A stretch of DNA of 64,000 bases from assembly GCA_033762715.1 (NCBI GenBank), contig JANRLL010000003.1, positions 47,249-111,248 on the forward strand, read 5' to 3'. The position numbers and the translations under genes are program-made. Positions 54,301 to 62,137 of the stretch are shown piece after piece. Under the pieces are notes generated by a model that saw only the letters and a list, made by a program, of their open reading frames with translations, made no database searches and was not told where the DNA came from. The stretch's first letter is position 1; the number at the start of each line of letters is the position of its first letter. Source of the stretch: JANRLL01 sp033762715 (GTDB lineage Bacteria > Pseudomonadota > Alphaproteobacteria > Rickettsiales > SXRF01).

Positions 54301-55544
54301 ATGCTGACGCGAAGCCAAAGGATTGTAGGCTTGGTAATGATCCGTATCTAACTGGGGCTGCTTGTAAACAACTTAACTGTCAGCCTGATTGTATTGATAG
54401 TGATTATAGCGCCTGTAAGTTGGGCATTGCCTATGCGGCCGTAAGCAGCATTCAAAGCGCCAATGTCGCTTGGTATTATGGCTTATGCATGTGCGGCAGT
54501 GTTGATGGGTCACACAATCAATGGTGTGAGAATGGTAATTGGCCAGAACATAATTATGCCACCTGTCGGATCTGCTCAGACGACCAGGGCAACAGGATAG
54601 ACAAAGGTGTCTGTAATGGCACGATGTCACCACCTGCTGCTAACGGAGGCGAACCTGTCACAACTTATAATTTCAGCCGTAATGCACCCGACTATAATGA
54701 TGATGGTTGGCTAACCGCCAGCGTCTATCGCCCTAGCCGCGATGTCATCAAATGTATGACCCTCGTCAACGACCATAAAGCGAAATTAGAAGATGGACCC
54801 TTCAGCGGCTTTATTACGTCCGCACAGCGCACAGCACTAGTCACCACGCCTTGGCATCAATTAAAAAGTACCAAGATCAATTTGCCTAGCCCGTATGACA
54901 TGGATAAAACCTATGCCTGGACGCCAACCACAGGCAAACTGTTTAAAAACAATGAAACATCCGACAGCTATCGTAACAGCATCGTGTTCCAAGGCGTCAC
55001 CTCGCTAGTCAATTCTAGTATCTGGTCTTATTGCGTTAATGGCGGTTTCGATCCGCCACCGCATTGGGCAAAAGAATATAAAGGTGCACAAACCGGCGCA
55101 CTAACCGACACCACCTTATGCGGACCTGGCTGGTATGGCTGCAGCACCGTCAATCCAAGCCGCACCAAATTCTTCCCGGCATTGCGCTATACGCAAGTGC
55201 CTGGCATGAACTGGCCCGATCAATCGAACTGGAAGGTTGAAGATGGCGGTTGGCAGCGTGTGATGCATGCCGATGGCTACAGCATGTCGTGGGATCAGTG
55301 TAACTATCCTGACAGTATCGATGCAAATGTGTGTAAATTCCTTGGCCCATCTGGCGCAAGCATCGGTAGCTGGTATGACTTCTATAGCGGCAATCAGGGC
55401 CTCTGTCCGAATACCGGTATTCCTGATTGGTGGGATGATGGACGCCCAATCGATTCCGGTGGTCAAGCCGCCCAAGACCGTGCATGGTGTAAACAACCGG
55501 TCTGCGAGGCCTTACGGATGCCGTGCCGTCATAAATCTCAATAG
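48309..55544 (+). CDS. Giant cysteine-rich exported-looking protein, function unknown
   Basis: One uninterrupted frame of 2411 residues from a GTG. The N-terminus has basic residues and then a short hydrophobic run, RRGSLLALTSCLSLF, that could be a signal sequence; LTSC fits a loose lipobox, but this is uncertain. The body is rich in Tyr, Trp, Asn, Asp and Pro, with about 60 cysteines spread along the chain, as in disulfide-stabilised extracellular proteins. Two repeats of an FCCH-like module lie at about residues 695-765 and 790-860. A Cys-dense stretch near the end (about 2010-2110) contains CKQLNCQPDC. No autotransporter barrel, S-layer motif, protease site or membrane helix is seen. It overlaps convergent murU by 33 bases. 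Confidence 0.75.
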   Translation: MLKKPSKKQDIASYATTTARRGSLLALTSCLSLFPHKNLVSDASTEATIDSNDLIPTDINWQQHSDANASIERIIHEFFTMEGIKNTIWPDAYARRPWKKSESDNSDEPGTYQCRCALIKPSEAYCFYDTWYPDGRPECFRGGGDSYDDGMPTGDILYGWYNDNSWQTGGSGPCLLWNPGFNDPRHGRIMMDDKVLYNWKGTQMLGNGIVCDPGSDPDDMHKPKEQRRFREISQCDLGWWYANWRYNRQKEFEQGGTDHRQVYFAGGSNIYMGGLLGGTVTLWCLPVEQDDVPNAYVGDDDSKYGDNAPTLKDDTGRSYSLKGKYSNRHFYQAWSGLDWTSADAGGATSGTGYGSGDPNSPEDTCERGLQLRFRKPFLRVPGLDCLCMPPGGEIGCALPSPDPPCPAKRLEEDWIYGPTGKDNRYRDMCVGGAPLTPSNFDTKTGQFKYVNPATGDTISDETYQPGGDVKFCNPGDMAGTEHCKPPAANDEFVSYAEAMSVFHQMVSGTVSGSKPLFGTCMPMKDTSAITFSSGVTTAIGSAGYSQPAETQSKRSSYFKLYPNTAFTTYLNLDNRPFGKTGAETGRYDAYKASNYYKNWTFFMQGREAPLVPPGNNDTNIIMFPGGEITQSHNGKTLLVDTSAGDAFVILPSINNFAPPFSVTIQKTTTVADEGETPPKVYISTNQYQTAGIATVSKHDPVVVSAPGHGLRNGQRIYINGVVGMPEINNRYYTVDKVTPNTFELLSVFGSGYSGNGAGGVILYNYESVDGAVTKTLSSMAADVFEIRSVTVREGDPITINSPGHGLINGERIYISGVLGMTQLNDKYYNVTGATKDSFKLQGETGAGYAAYIGGGKIKTTYKRGESVTLIPIREYQSRDQIPSAPLRTNRWISDEMNCPDVFQRNPKITELPTPAPPPGLTVSDMKREDLPEMAEMNRYKADKCYNYYILSRAEMPWYSMERPNVGTDDPLSLIDPERAILDSCQPMVNGNAAYKVMRAQFSNDPYEKKLPSIIEKNSGFAPVPAYNKRADRNLAEYYLSEYVQKAWDRDYNPVYKYNPLTGKDEVVIEPQISTVQPVNPITNHIDPVTGKKLLGYTLPKDKRIPKDFGTFDLPCIMPQKIWINSGDRPTMPPNINGEADDGFTCPNPAPSSKCLTFYDIDKDYEDFTHHSNNPPGGYCPNVEKINDPTHPFSPRYDIVTYFRRATITDPETGEKKPGDIYPQTDFGAIRDGQVMHGTPTIPPNLIGTDRAYSWIASSTMEDKCTKQKFFMYSDFNAKPINPDGSPAGEPYRSEADKNNNPVVQCALVPVDVLTFRFEAFNNCIRQRINYNFNDYLKKGHYRTNNLQKTDHGGRIPKRGYNPPCKTRFWETDSVNDCPVRMSIQQCCRIITKPVVPANFLKIRNCENFERNRLDDNWRKWTAKWQAAVKSPPGQYVTPPDPWYGSLTWLSAENFAPSQHGGVRLDPLNSPITTEMVEEQPNAFKGSHNTFVNNAEQVQIAYMAKRREMMLGCGLPGQQQREPKEFRFDNYFRAFELQYDTAAYPEDPWKAEFDPLARFTDSDQTAYPYDPLIKEYAPTLEAFKNILMPYLLNGTNTDGNFESNPPRKYLGVHKPYMFWWDTGSSVGENQGGDFVNTTGSFDVVIGVGREENLGSTSLFPYGYGGMTYNGQIAGLEWWGGYNASSVNFANERVQSWPMTPRYKATRYSERVYQNHAAEIGRVGGWSELKAHQMWTTRRNNLVCIGRYEKLFKPGSADNFVLAKAGAGYTSKDNVQWPWPLGWRGYVSAPWPHAQFPYLRNFPMLHIDEKPATDANNAIVAANYNPMDGQRILGPTGERGLDNVLPGDIVYNLPSINGIAYVTDIGGYAYYDDNGKEQMLPANEKALFSYKKGKFYWKATYDKSSGCTNFSNAIPLHPTQIYVVQWDNGKFPTITGSTVNWGMGAERTIYKNEVPRTYRDDICNRDVRALTLPPATNVGKLGPLCTGSGSDADPNCTPRDADAKPKDCRLGNDPYLTGAACKQLNCQPDCIDSDYSACKLGIAYAAVSSIQSANVAWYYGLCMCGSVDGSHNQWCENGNWPEHNYATCRICSDDQGNRIDKGVCNGTMSPPAANGGEPVTTYNFSRNAPDYNDDGWLTASVYRPSRDVIKCMTLVNDHKAKLEDGPFSGFITSAQRTALVTTPWHQLKSTKINLPSPYDMDKTYAWTPTTGKLFKNNETSDSYRNSIVFQGVTSLVNSSIWSYCVNGGFDPPPHWAKEYKGAQTGALTDTTLCGPGWYGCSTVNPSRTKFFPALRYTQVPGMNWPDQSNWKVEDGGWQRVMHADGYSMSWDQCNYPDSIDANVCKFLGPSGASIGSWYDFYSGNQGLCPNTGIPDWWDDGRPIDSGGQAAQDRAWCKQPVCEALRMPCRHKSQ
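50389..50880 (+). repeat. Two FCCH-like repeat modules inside the giant protein
   Basis: Two segments of about 70 residues share the phrases PVVVSAPGHGLRNGQRIYI / PITINSPGHGLINGERIYI, GVVGMPEINNRYYTV / GVLGMTQLNDKYYNV, and NTFELLSVFGSGYSG / DSFKLQGETGAGYAA. This is the ubiquitin-activating enzyme E1 FCCH-like module often found repeated in phage tail and bacterial surface proteins. It is a structural, not an enzymatic, domain and supports a surface or appendage role for the whole protein. Confidence 0.7.
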
Positions 55545-56243
55545 ACGGTCTTCAGCCTGTTTCAACCCGTCCACATCGCCTACATGCAGCCAATCGCCGT
55601 CATGCACGAGCGCTTTCAGCCGCCCCTGTGCTAATGCCTGATCATACAGTATATTCATAGAAAAGGCGCCTTGCGGTGCGCTGCTAAACAAGCGCGGATG
55701 CAACAGCTGCACACCGGTAAAGACATACGGCGCTGAAACAGCTTGCCCGCGACGTCTGGGCGTCTGTTTGTCTAGAAAAAAATCACCCTTGCCTGGATAG
55801 CCCACGGCTTTTTCCACCGGATGCAGCAATAGCAGCGCATCCATCTGGCTCTCATCCCAGGACGCAAGCAACCGATGCAGCGCCGGCGTAGCGCCATCCA
55901 CGCAAATCGTATCGCTATTGGCCACAAAAAATGCGCCCTCACCCAAAAGCGGTAAGGCCTGCACCACACCTCCGCCTGTTTCCAGCAATACAGGTTCGTA
56001 GGAAAATGTCACTGCCGGCTGCACGCGTGATGCCAAATGCGTTTCAATCTGCTCAGCCAGGTAATGCATATTAACCACCACCTGTTCAATACCAGCAGCA
56101 GCGAGCCAGTCCAGCGCATGATCGAGCAATGCTTTGCCCGCTACCTTGATCAAGGGTTTGGGTGTATGTTCAGTCAATGGGCGCATGCGCATGCCCAGTC
56201 CAGCTGCCAGCACCATAGCTTTTGATTTAAAAGGCACCGTCAT
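55512..56243 (-). CDS. murU: N-acetylmuramate alpha-1-phosphate uridylyltransferase (MurU-like)
   Basis: MurU makes UDP-MurNAc from MurNAc-1-phosphate in the cell-wall recycling route that bypasses de novo synthesis. The 243-residue protein has the nucleotidyltransferase signature MVLAAGLGMRMRPLTEHTPKPLI, then LLETGGGVVQALPLLG, FFVANSDTICVDG with the metal-binding Asp, and WLHVGDVDGLKQAE near the end. It follows amgK, whose product supplies its substrate, with a 4-base overlap. Its 3' end overlaps the convergent giant gene by 33 bases. Confidence 0.88.
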   Translation of the reverse strand: MTVPFKSKAMVLAAGLGMRMRPLTEHTPKPLIKVAGKALLDHALDWLAAAGIEQVVVNMHYLAEQIETHLASRVQPAVTFSYEPVLLETGGGVVQALPLLGEGAFFVANSDTICVDGATPALHRLLASWDESQMDALLLLHPVEKAVGYPGKGDFFLDKQTPRRRGQAVSAPYVFTGVQLLHPRLFSSAPQGAFSMNILYDQALAQGRLKALVHDGDWLHVGDVDGLKQAEDRLLRFMTARHP

Positions 56244-57283
56244 GCGGTAAGCGCCAGCGCGCGCGCATCATACTGGATGGGAATCACCCCTCGCGCCGAT
56301 GCGGCAATATGGCGATCCATCCAGATTTTAAGCGGCTGTAAAAACGGATGCGCCAAGTCACGCTCCAGATTTTTCCATACGCGCGGCACATGCGCAAGAT
56401 AATGCGCTTTGCCATCACGCGCGGCCAGCCGTGTGAAGATGCCGATAATTTTGCAATTACGCTGCGCACCTAGTAGCGCGTAAGCCAACATCAGCGAGTC
56501 CGCATCCATGCCAGTTGCGTCGATAAAGCGCGCGAGCATTTGGTCAACCAACGGCTGCGGCACATCGCGGCGCGCATCTTCCAACAGCGACACCAAATCA
56601 TAGGCCGCATCGCCATACACTGCATCTTGGAAATCGAGCAGCCCCACGCGCGCATGCCCCTGGCGCGCCGGCAGCCACATTAGATTATCCACATGGTAAT
56701 CGCGGTGCACAAAATAGCGGTCCTGCAATGGCGCTTGCTGCAATAGCTGCTCCCACAGTCGCACATATTCCGTCGCTAACACCTTGGAGGGTTCAAGCCC
56801 CGCCAGCTGCGGTAAATACCAGTTAGAAAATAGCTGCACTTCACGCATCAAAAGCGCCTGGTCATAGCGTGGCAAGTGCAGTTTCCGAGCATCCGATACA
56901 TTTGCCTGCCGCAAATACCAATCCACCAGCAGATCCACCGCAGCGGCATATAAAGTCTCTTCGCTTTCGCTGCCTTGTTTTAAAATGCGCGTAAACGTGT
57001 CATCGCCCAAATCTTCCAGTAGCAGCAACCCTGCTTCCGGTTTGCTGGCTACAATATGCGGCGCGCTATAGCCTAGAGTGCTTAGGTGTGTGGCCACCTG
57101 CATATAGGGCCGTACATCTTCTTTATCGGGCGGCGCATCCATCAGCATCGCAGGCTTTGCCGCATCTTTAATGCGTATGTAGCGACGAAAGGACGCGTCG
57201 CCTGGCAAGGGCTCTTGCACCGCAGCGTTGTATCCTGCCTCACGCAGCAGCTGATCAATTTGCTCTTTTCGCATGCGCCTCAT
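56240..57283 (-). CDS. amgK: N-acetylmuramate/N-acetylglucosamine kinase (AmgK-like)
   Basis: AmgK phosphorylates MurNAc (and GlcNAc) at the anomeric position for MurU. The 347-residue protein belongs to the aminoglycoside phosphotransferase fold: PLPGDASFRRYIRI forms the nucleotide loop, LLLLEDLGDDTFTRIL the hinge, VHRDYHVDNLMWLP the catalytic loop with its Asp and Asn, and GLLDFQDAVYGDAAYDLVSLLED the metal-binding loop. Neighbouring murU and tsaE form a trio common in proteobacteria. Start is uncertain between 57283 and 57274; both overlap tsaE. Confidence 0.9.
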   Translation of the reverse strand: MRRMRKEQIDQLLREAGYNAAVQEPLPGDASFRRYIRIKDAAKPAMLMDAPPDKEDVRPYMQVATHLSTLGYSAPHIVASKPEAGLLLLEDLGDDTFTRILKQGSESEETLYAAAVDLLVDWYLRQANVSDARKLHLPRYDQALLMREVQLFSNWYLPQLAGLEPSKVLATEYVRLWEQLLQQAPLQDRYFVHRDYHVDNLMWLPARQGHARVGLLDFQDAVYGDAAYDLVSLLEDARRDVPQPLVDQMLARFIDATGMDADSLMLAYALLGAQRNCKIIGIFTRLAARDGKAHYLAHVPRVWKNLERDLAHPFLQPLKIWMDRHIAASARGVIPIQYDARALALTA

Positions 57284-57761
57284 CTTGAAATAAAGGAATC
57301 ACCGAGGCAAGCCGCAATTGCCAGTTGTCGCTTGCGATCAAATCAATATAGCGCTCTTGGGGCTGGGAAGCCGAGCGAATCTGGATGGTGAGCGCTTCAG
57401 GTGGAAGATAAGGACGCGCTAATTGCGGCCATTCAATCAAGGTAATGCCTTCCGTTAATGCCTCATCCAGGCCAAGCTCCATTAATTCCTGCGCATGGCG
57501 CAGGCGGTACAAATCATAATGATAAATCGGAAGCTGTGCGAGCGTACGGTAATGCTGCACCAAGTTAAATGTGGGGCTCACCACCTCTTCCGTCGGACAA
57601 AGCTGTTTGATGAATCCACGTGCGAATGCGGTTTTACCTGCTCCTAAGTCACCTTCCAGCAGCAAGCAATCACCAAGCTTGCATTGCTGAGCCAGTGCCG
57701 CAGCAATCGCCTGAGTCACCGACTCGCCATCAGCTATGATCGATGTTTTAATCACGCTCAT
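57255..57761 (-). CDS. tsaE: tRNA threonylcarbamoyladenosine biosynthesis ATPase TsaE
   Basis: TsaE is the ATPase partner of the TsaB-TsaD complex that adds threonylcarbamoyl to A37 of ANN-decoding tRNAs. The 168-residue protein has a Walker A loop LEGDLGAGKTAFARGFI, the VVSPTFNLVQHY switch-like motif, YHYDLYRLRHAQELMELGLDEAL and GITLIEWPQLA. A TTG one codon upstream is possible, but the ATG at 57761 is the natural start. It overlaps iscX by 14 bases and amgK by 20-29 bases, so the three are co-transcribed. Confidence 0.95.
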   Translation of the reverse strand: MSVIKTSIIADGESVTQAIAAALAQQCKLGDCLLLEGDLGAGKTAFARGFIKQLCPTEEVVSPTFNLVQHYRTLAQLPIYHYDLYRLRHAQELMELGLDEALTEGITLIEWPQLARPYLPPEALTIQIRSASQPQERYIDLIASDNWQLRLASVIPLFQDEAHAKRAN

Positions 57762-57942
57762 CAAGCCAGGCCATTTGGATAGCCTCTAATATTTTTTCGT
57801 TGCAACCATCTGGAGCGTCGTTGAATTCGGGGATTTCGACCACCCATTTGCGCAGATCGGTAAAACGCAGATTTTTATTATCCGCATCGGGATGCAGCTC
57901 TTCTAAGCGGATTGCAATATCTCGGACATCTAGCCAACGCAT
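57748..57942 (-). CDS. iscX: IscX (Fe-S assembly modulator)
   Basis: IscX is a small acidic protein that binds the cysteine desulfurase IscS and iron and tunes Fe-S cluster assembly. The 64-residue sequence from the ATG at 57942 is a full-length member: MRWLDVRDIAIRLEELHPDAD, then NLRFTDLRKWVVEIPEFND and the closing NEKILEAIQMAWLDE. The frame stays open up to 58134, but those extra residues do not resemble the family, so I treat them as untranslated. IscX is usually the last gene of the isc operon; here it heads the tsaE-amgK-murU set. No other isc gene is in the window. Confidence 0.88.
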   Translation of the reverse strand: MRWLDVRDIAIRLEELHPDADNKNLRFTDLRKWVVEIPEFNDAPDGCNEKILEAIQMAWLDERD

Positions 57943-58062
57943 AGGCACATTCTCTGTGATTTTTGGATACTCTAAGTATAATCCATACAAATCGCAACCA
58001 ATAAACTCTTTGAAAACTGCCCATAAAATGAGATAACTGGCAGCAACGCTTCTTGGGTCAAC

Positions 58063-59025
58063 ATGAAACCTATTAAAATACTCATTTTGCTTTTTGCCGC
58101 CTGCGCCGGATTTATTTATTACCAGCGTTATCATGCGGTAATGAATGTCGCCAAAAATGCCGAAAAATCACCCCCCTCCTCCCAAACGCCCAACTATGTC
58201 GGTGGTATTGGTCGCATTGGCCAGCAATCCCTTAAGAATTCACCGCCACGCTATAATAGTTTGAGTGCGTATTACGATTTGATCAAAGCGGCCGCCGAGG
58301 GCAATCAGGAAGATGTCATCAAGCTGCTGCGCGGCGGCGTGGATGTCAATGGCCGCGACCGGGAGAAACACACCGCGTTGATGTATGCCAGTTGGAATGG
58401 CCAAAACCCAATCTGCGAATTGCTGCTGACCGCAGGCGCTAGCACCAGCTTGCGTGATAAAAACGGCTTCAACTCCTATGATTACGCTGTGTCGCGCGGT
58501 TTGATCGATACGGTGAAGCTATTGCTGCATTATGACAAAACGCCCGACGACAAACATTATATCGAACAAGCCATGATTATGCAGGCAAGCTATGCTGGCG
58601 ATGTGTCTTATTTGCCTGCTGGGAAAAAACGCCTGATGTCGGTCAATCGGGTAACGCCGCAAGACCATTCGCCCCTGCATCTGGCCGCCAATGCCGGCAG
58701 TATCACGCTGGCGCAAATACTGCTCGAGCGCGGAGCCGATGCTAATTTACAAAACCAGCAAAACCAAACGCCGCTCCATTGGGCAGCCTGGGCTAATCAA
58801 GGGCCGATGGTTGAGCTGTTGTTGAAACAAGGCGCCAAGCTGTCATCGAAAGACATCGCCGGCAATACGCCATTGCATTTAGCCGCACAAAATAACAGCA
58901 TCGAAAGTGCGCGCATTTTGCTGGCCAAAGGCGCTGACAAACAAGCGCTCAATAAACGTGGGAAAAGCCCGAAAACCATTGCCCAAATCAATGGCTATAA
59001 AGAGCTGACGGCTTTATTTAAATAA
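58063..59025 (+). CDS. Ankyrin-repeat protein with N-terminal membrane/signal segment
   Basis: A 320-residue protein beginning with MKPIKILILLFAACAGFIYY, a hydrophobic segment that acts as an anchor or signal. After a Pro/Ser-rich linker come ankyrin repeats from about residue 70 to the end, including EGNQEDVIKLLRGGVDVNGRD, TALMYASWNGQNPICELLLTAGA, SPLHLAANAGSITLAQILLERGADANLQ, TPLHWAAWANQGPMVELLLKQGA and TPLHLAAQNNSIESARILLAKGAD. One repeat in the middle (about 165-205) is degenerate. Ankyrin proteins bind other proteins; the envelope location suggests a periplasmic or surface partner. Its stop directly abuts the convergent TPR gene stop. Confidence 0.85.
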   Translation: MKPIKILILLFAACAGFIYYQRYHAVMNVAKNAEKSPPSSQTPNYVGGIGRIGQQSLKNSPPRYNSLSAYYDLIKAAAEGNQEDVIKLLRGGVDVNGRDREKHTALMYASWNGQNPICELLLTAGASTSLRDKNGFNSYDYAVSRGLIDTVKLLLHYDKTPDDKHYIEQAMIMQASYAGDVSYLPAGKKRLMSVNRVTPQDHSPLHLAANAGSITLAQILLERGADANLQNQQNQTPLHWAAWANQGPMVELLLKQGAKLSSKDIAGNTPLHLAAQNNSIESARILLAKGADKQALNKRGKSPKTIAQINGYKELTALFK

Positions 59026-62000
59026 CTATTTTGTCGCTTCTGGTGCTGCTTTCACCATCTTTACGCGCGCACTATATTGATTCAGAAACTGCCGCGTTTG
59101 CATCATCGAGGTAACCACCTCGTCAAAGTTCGTGGTGGTAACGGTAATGTCAGGGCTGGTAACGAAATCAAAAATTTGCTTATACGGGTTTTTCGCCATT
59201 AGCGGACCGAAATAATCCTGCAGATATTGCAGCTGCACGGTGTTGTTCTGGAATACGTACGCCAAGGCCAATCGTAATAATACTTCAGCCTCATCCATGG
59301 TTACCGGCGCGGTGATGTCTTTGCGCTGTTTGAGCATTTGCTCAACGATCTGAATCACCTTCTCCCAATTTTTCTGCCGCCAATACACATCCAAGCGAAT
59401 GCGTTCTGCTTCCGGTGAATCATCCTGTCCAAGCGTCTGCATGGCTTTATCAGTCTGCCCCAAATCCGACATAGACTGCGCTGCTAAGCGATTACGGTGC
59501 AGCCGCAGCATGAGTGAGTTTTCGCCATACATTGAATCTTGCAGAGCCAAGAGCGCTTTTTGCGGTTGGTTATTCATCAGATAAATCGAGGCTAATTTTG
59601 CGCCTAAATGACTGCGCTGTTCTTTTTCCGTTTGGAAATGCATCTGCCGGTCGAGCAGTGCAGTCGCTTGATCAAGCAGATCCACCGCCACCAAGCGATC
59701 GGCCAAGCGCTCAATCATCTGATCACCGGTTTTACCAGGCGGCGTGTAGTTACGATATTCATAATAAAGTGCCAGTGCATCCAGCGGCGGCATATTATCG
59801 GCGGCACCTTCATTAAACATAATGATGAAGGCTTCCTGCATTTTGCGCGACATATCGATGGCGCTGGCCGTATTCTGGAAGCCGGTCACGCCCATATGCC
59901 AGACACGCATCGCATTGACATAGTCTTTCTTTTCTTCATAGAGCGTGCCCAGCAAGCTTAGCACTTTGAGCTCCAGCGCATCGCCATGCCAGTTAAGCCG
60001 TAAGCGCTCTAAACGATCCGCCGCTTCTTCACGCGATAGGCTGCCGTGATCTAGACCCCAGGCAATGCGTGCATATTCAGCATTGGCACGCACAAATTGA
60101 TGGCGATAATCAGCTGCCAACTCATCCCATTTAGCGAACGCTTCCGTTTCCTGACCGGTTTCGGCCGAGATTTTAGCCAGCAGGAAATTGATATAGTGGC
60201 TCACACCTTCGAGCATATTGTCTTTATTGAGCGTATCGAAAATTTTAAGCGCAGTGTTATAGTCTTTGGCGGCAATGCTGCGATCAGCTGCCACTACCGC
60301 TAAGCGCTCGCGCACCATGGCGGGGTATTTGCTGATATAATCATCATTCATTGCGAGATAGTCATAAGCTTTACTATCCGTATCACCAAGCAGATCGGCC
60401 AACATGTTGCGCCAATATTCGATTTCTTTGTTGTTGTTGAGTTCGGCCGCAGCAAAATCCTTCGCAGCCATGGTAAAGCGATACATCATAAAATTCGCCA
60501 GCCCATGCACCGCGCTGAGCTTCGCTGAACGATAGTAAGCAGGATTCAGGCGATTAATATTATCGAGATGTCCCAGTGCTTCAGCCGCCATCCCACGGCT
60601 GAGATAAAGCTGCGCCATGCGAAGCCTGAGTTCGTTGGCCTCTTGCGGATCCTTTGATTCAACGATGCGCTTAAACAGCACCGCAGTTTGTAGAAACAAG
60701 GTGTTAGGCCCTGACGGTTTCCATAGCTCATCGGGAAAGAAGGTGGCGGTGCTGGCTGCGTTATCGGCCTGACTAATAGTCGGCTCTGGTAAATCAGCCG
60801 TTACAATCACCCCTTTGGGTGAAGACAGGCGGATACCATTGCGCAGCGTGGCTAAATTAACCTCGTCGGATTTTTTAACCACCGCAATACCCTGCGCCGT
60901 GGGCAATAACGTAAATTCTATGAAATCACGGTTAGCTGGAATGCCTTCAGCAATATTGTACAGTGGCACAATCGCAAGCTTATCACCCACCACCGGATCG
61001 CTGACTGTAATCGGCTCTGCTGTCTCCAGTGCGGCAATGGTAATATTAGCAGGTGTAGGTGGTTCGGTATTAATGGTCATTTTCAAAGGTGTTTGCAGCG
61101 GGCGGCTTTTGCTGGTGAGCAAAATGCCCAGATTAAATCCGCCCTCTTCTTTTACCACCGATGCAAAAATATTATCATCCACCGGCATACGAATGATGGT
61201 GGTCTTGTCCGAACTCATTAATTCGGCTTTGCCCACTACCGTGCGCGGCAAATCTTTGAAATCCGATAAGTTGAGTGCAAGCGGCTTATGAAAAGCGATC
61301 CATAGCACGTTAGCACGGATAAAGGCAGCCATCGCCATACGCTCCTGAAACGGGAAACGTAGCACGGCATTATCTTCGGCCGCAGACACACTCACTTTAA
61401 TTTTTCCGTCCGCAGATATCTCACTGGGTTCAACGCCGGTTGCTTGTGCATCGGTTCCGGCCGCCGTAGCAGCAGGTTTTTTGGCTTCAGGCGCACTGGC
61501 CGCAGGTGGCGCTTCTTGCGCTGCAGGCTGTGATGGCGTCGCAGTAAGGGTAGCTGCTGCCGCAGCATCCGGTTTTGCATCTTCGGCGGCGCCAGCGGCG
61601 GGTGATAAAGCGCCTAATTTAGCTGCATCCACCAGCTGTTGTTTGGCTTTACGGTTTTTATTTGCCAGGCCTACCAGTTCAACTGCGCTGACATTATCGC
61701 TAATAAAGGTGCGAATTTTATAGGGCTCATCAAACACCAGCGCGATAGTCTTGCCATCGCGATGCAAGGTAGCGCTTTGTACAAACGGTTTGACCTTCGG
61801 CAGCAAGGTTGCAAAATTCGGCCGCACGGCACGGTCGAAGGTGATAAACAGCGTGTTGCCTTGGCTACGTGTTTTGAAGAAGACCGTCTCTGGCCATTCA
61901 AAGGTAATGCGTACACGGTCAGGCGCGATAGTCGCAGACGCCACCGGCACCAGCGCTTCACGCGCTTGCGCTGGGCTAGCAAGGACTACCCAGCAACTTG

Positions 62001-62049
62001 CCAGCACAACCAATCCGCCATTTCGCAATAACCGCTTGTATCGCAACAT
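59026..62049 (-). CDS. Large periplasmic TPR protein with AMIN-like N-terminal domain, downstream of cheY-cheZ
   Basis: A 1007-residue protein with a signal peptide (cleavage near PAQAREA, about residue 28). An N-terminal beta domain (about 35-125, DRVRITFEWPETVFFKTRS...LFITFDRAVRP) resembles AMIN-type domains, followed by an Ala/Pro-rich linker (about 140-210), a second beta region, and helical TPR-like repeats from about residue 440 to the end (for example RLRMAQLYLSRGMAAEALGHL). Homologous-looking proteins lie next to chemotaxis genes in some Rhodospirillales. A role in the motility apparatus or envelope assembly is an inference from position. It is third in the cheY-cheZ run. Confidence 0.72.
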   Translation of the reverse strand: MLRYKRLLRNGGLVVLASCWVVLASPAQAREALVPVASATIAPDRVRITFEWPETVFFKTRSQGNTLFITFDRAVRPNFATLLPKVKPFVQSATLHRDGKTIALVFDEPYKIRTFISDNVSAVELVGLANKNRKAKQQLVDAAKLGALSPAAGAAEDAKPDAAAAATLTATPSQPAAQEAPPAASAPEAKKPAATAAGTDAQATGVEPSEISADGKIKVSVSAAEDNAVLRFPFQERMAMAAFIRANVLWIAFHKPLALNLSDFKDLPRTVVGKAELMSSDKTTIIRMPVDDNIFASVVKEEGGFNLGILLTSKSRPLQTPLKMTINTEPPTPANITIAALETAEPITVSDPVVGDKLAIVPLYNIAEGIPANRDFIEFTLLPTAQGIAVVKKSDEVNLATLRNGIRLSSPKGVIVTADLPEPTISQADNAASTATFFPDELWKPSGPNTLFLQTAVLFKRIVESKDPQEANELRLRMAQLYLSRGMAAEALGHLDNINRLNPAYYRSAKLSAVHGLANFMMYRFTMAAKDFAAAELNNNKEIEYWRNMLADLLGDTDSKAYDYLAMNDDYISKYPAMVRERLAVVAADRSIAAKDYNTALKIFDTLNKDNMLEGVSHYINFLLAKISAETGQETEAFAKWDELAADYRHQFVRANAEYARIAWGLDHGSLSREEAADRLERLRLNWHGDALELKVLSLLGTLYEEKKDYVNAMRVWHMGVTGFQNTASAIDMSRKMQEAFIIMFNEGAADNMPPLDALALYYEYRNYTPPGKTGDQMIERLADRLVAVDLLDQATALLDRQMHFQTEKEQRSHLGAKLASIYLMNNQPQKALLALQDSMYGENSLMLRLHRNRLAAQSMSDLGQTDKAMQTLGQDDSPEAERIRLDVYWRQKNWEKVIQIVEQMLKQRKDITAPVTMDEAEVLLRLALAYVFQNNTVQLQYLQDYFGPLMAKNPYKQIFDFVTSPDITVTTTNFDEVVTSMMQTRQFLNQYSARVKMVKAAPEATK

Positions 62050-62137
62050 AATCCCTATTCATGGCCAACGCGAGGTTGGTCTATGCGGATATTATTGCAC
62101 GCTAGGCGATAACGAAAGGCGAAAGTGGCTTTGGGGA

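Noticed and set aside
57943..58134. N-terminal extension of the iscX frame
   Set aside because: The 64 extra codons have no similarity to IscX and cross into the start of the divergent ankyrin gene; the family length fits the ATG at 57942.
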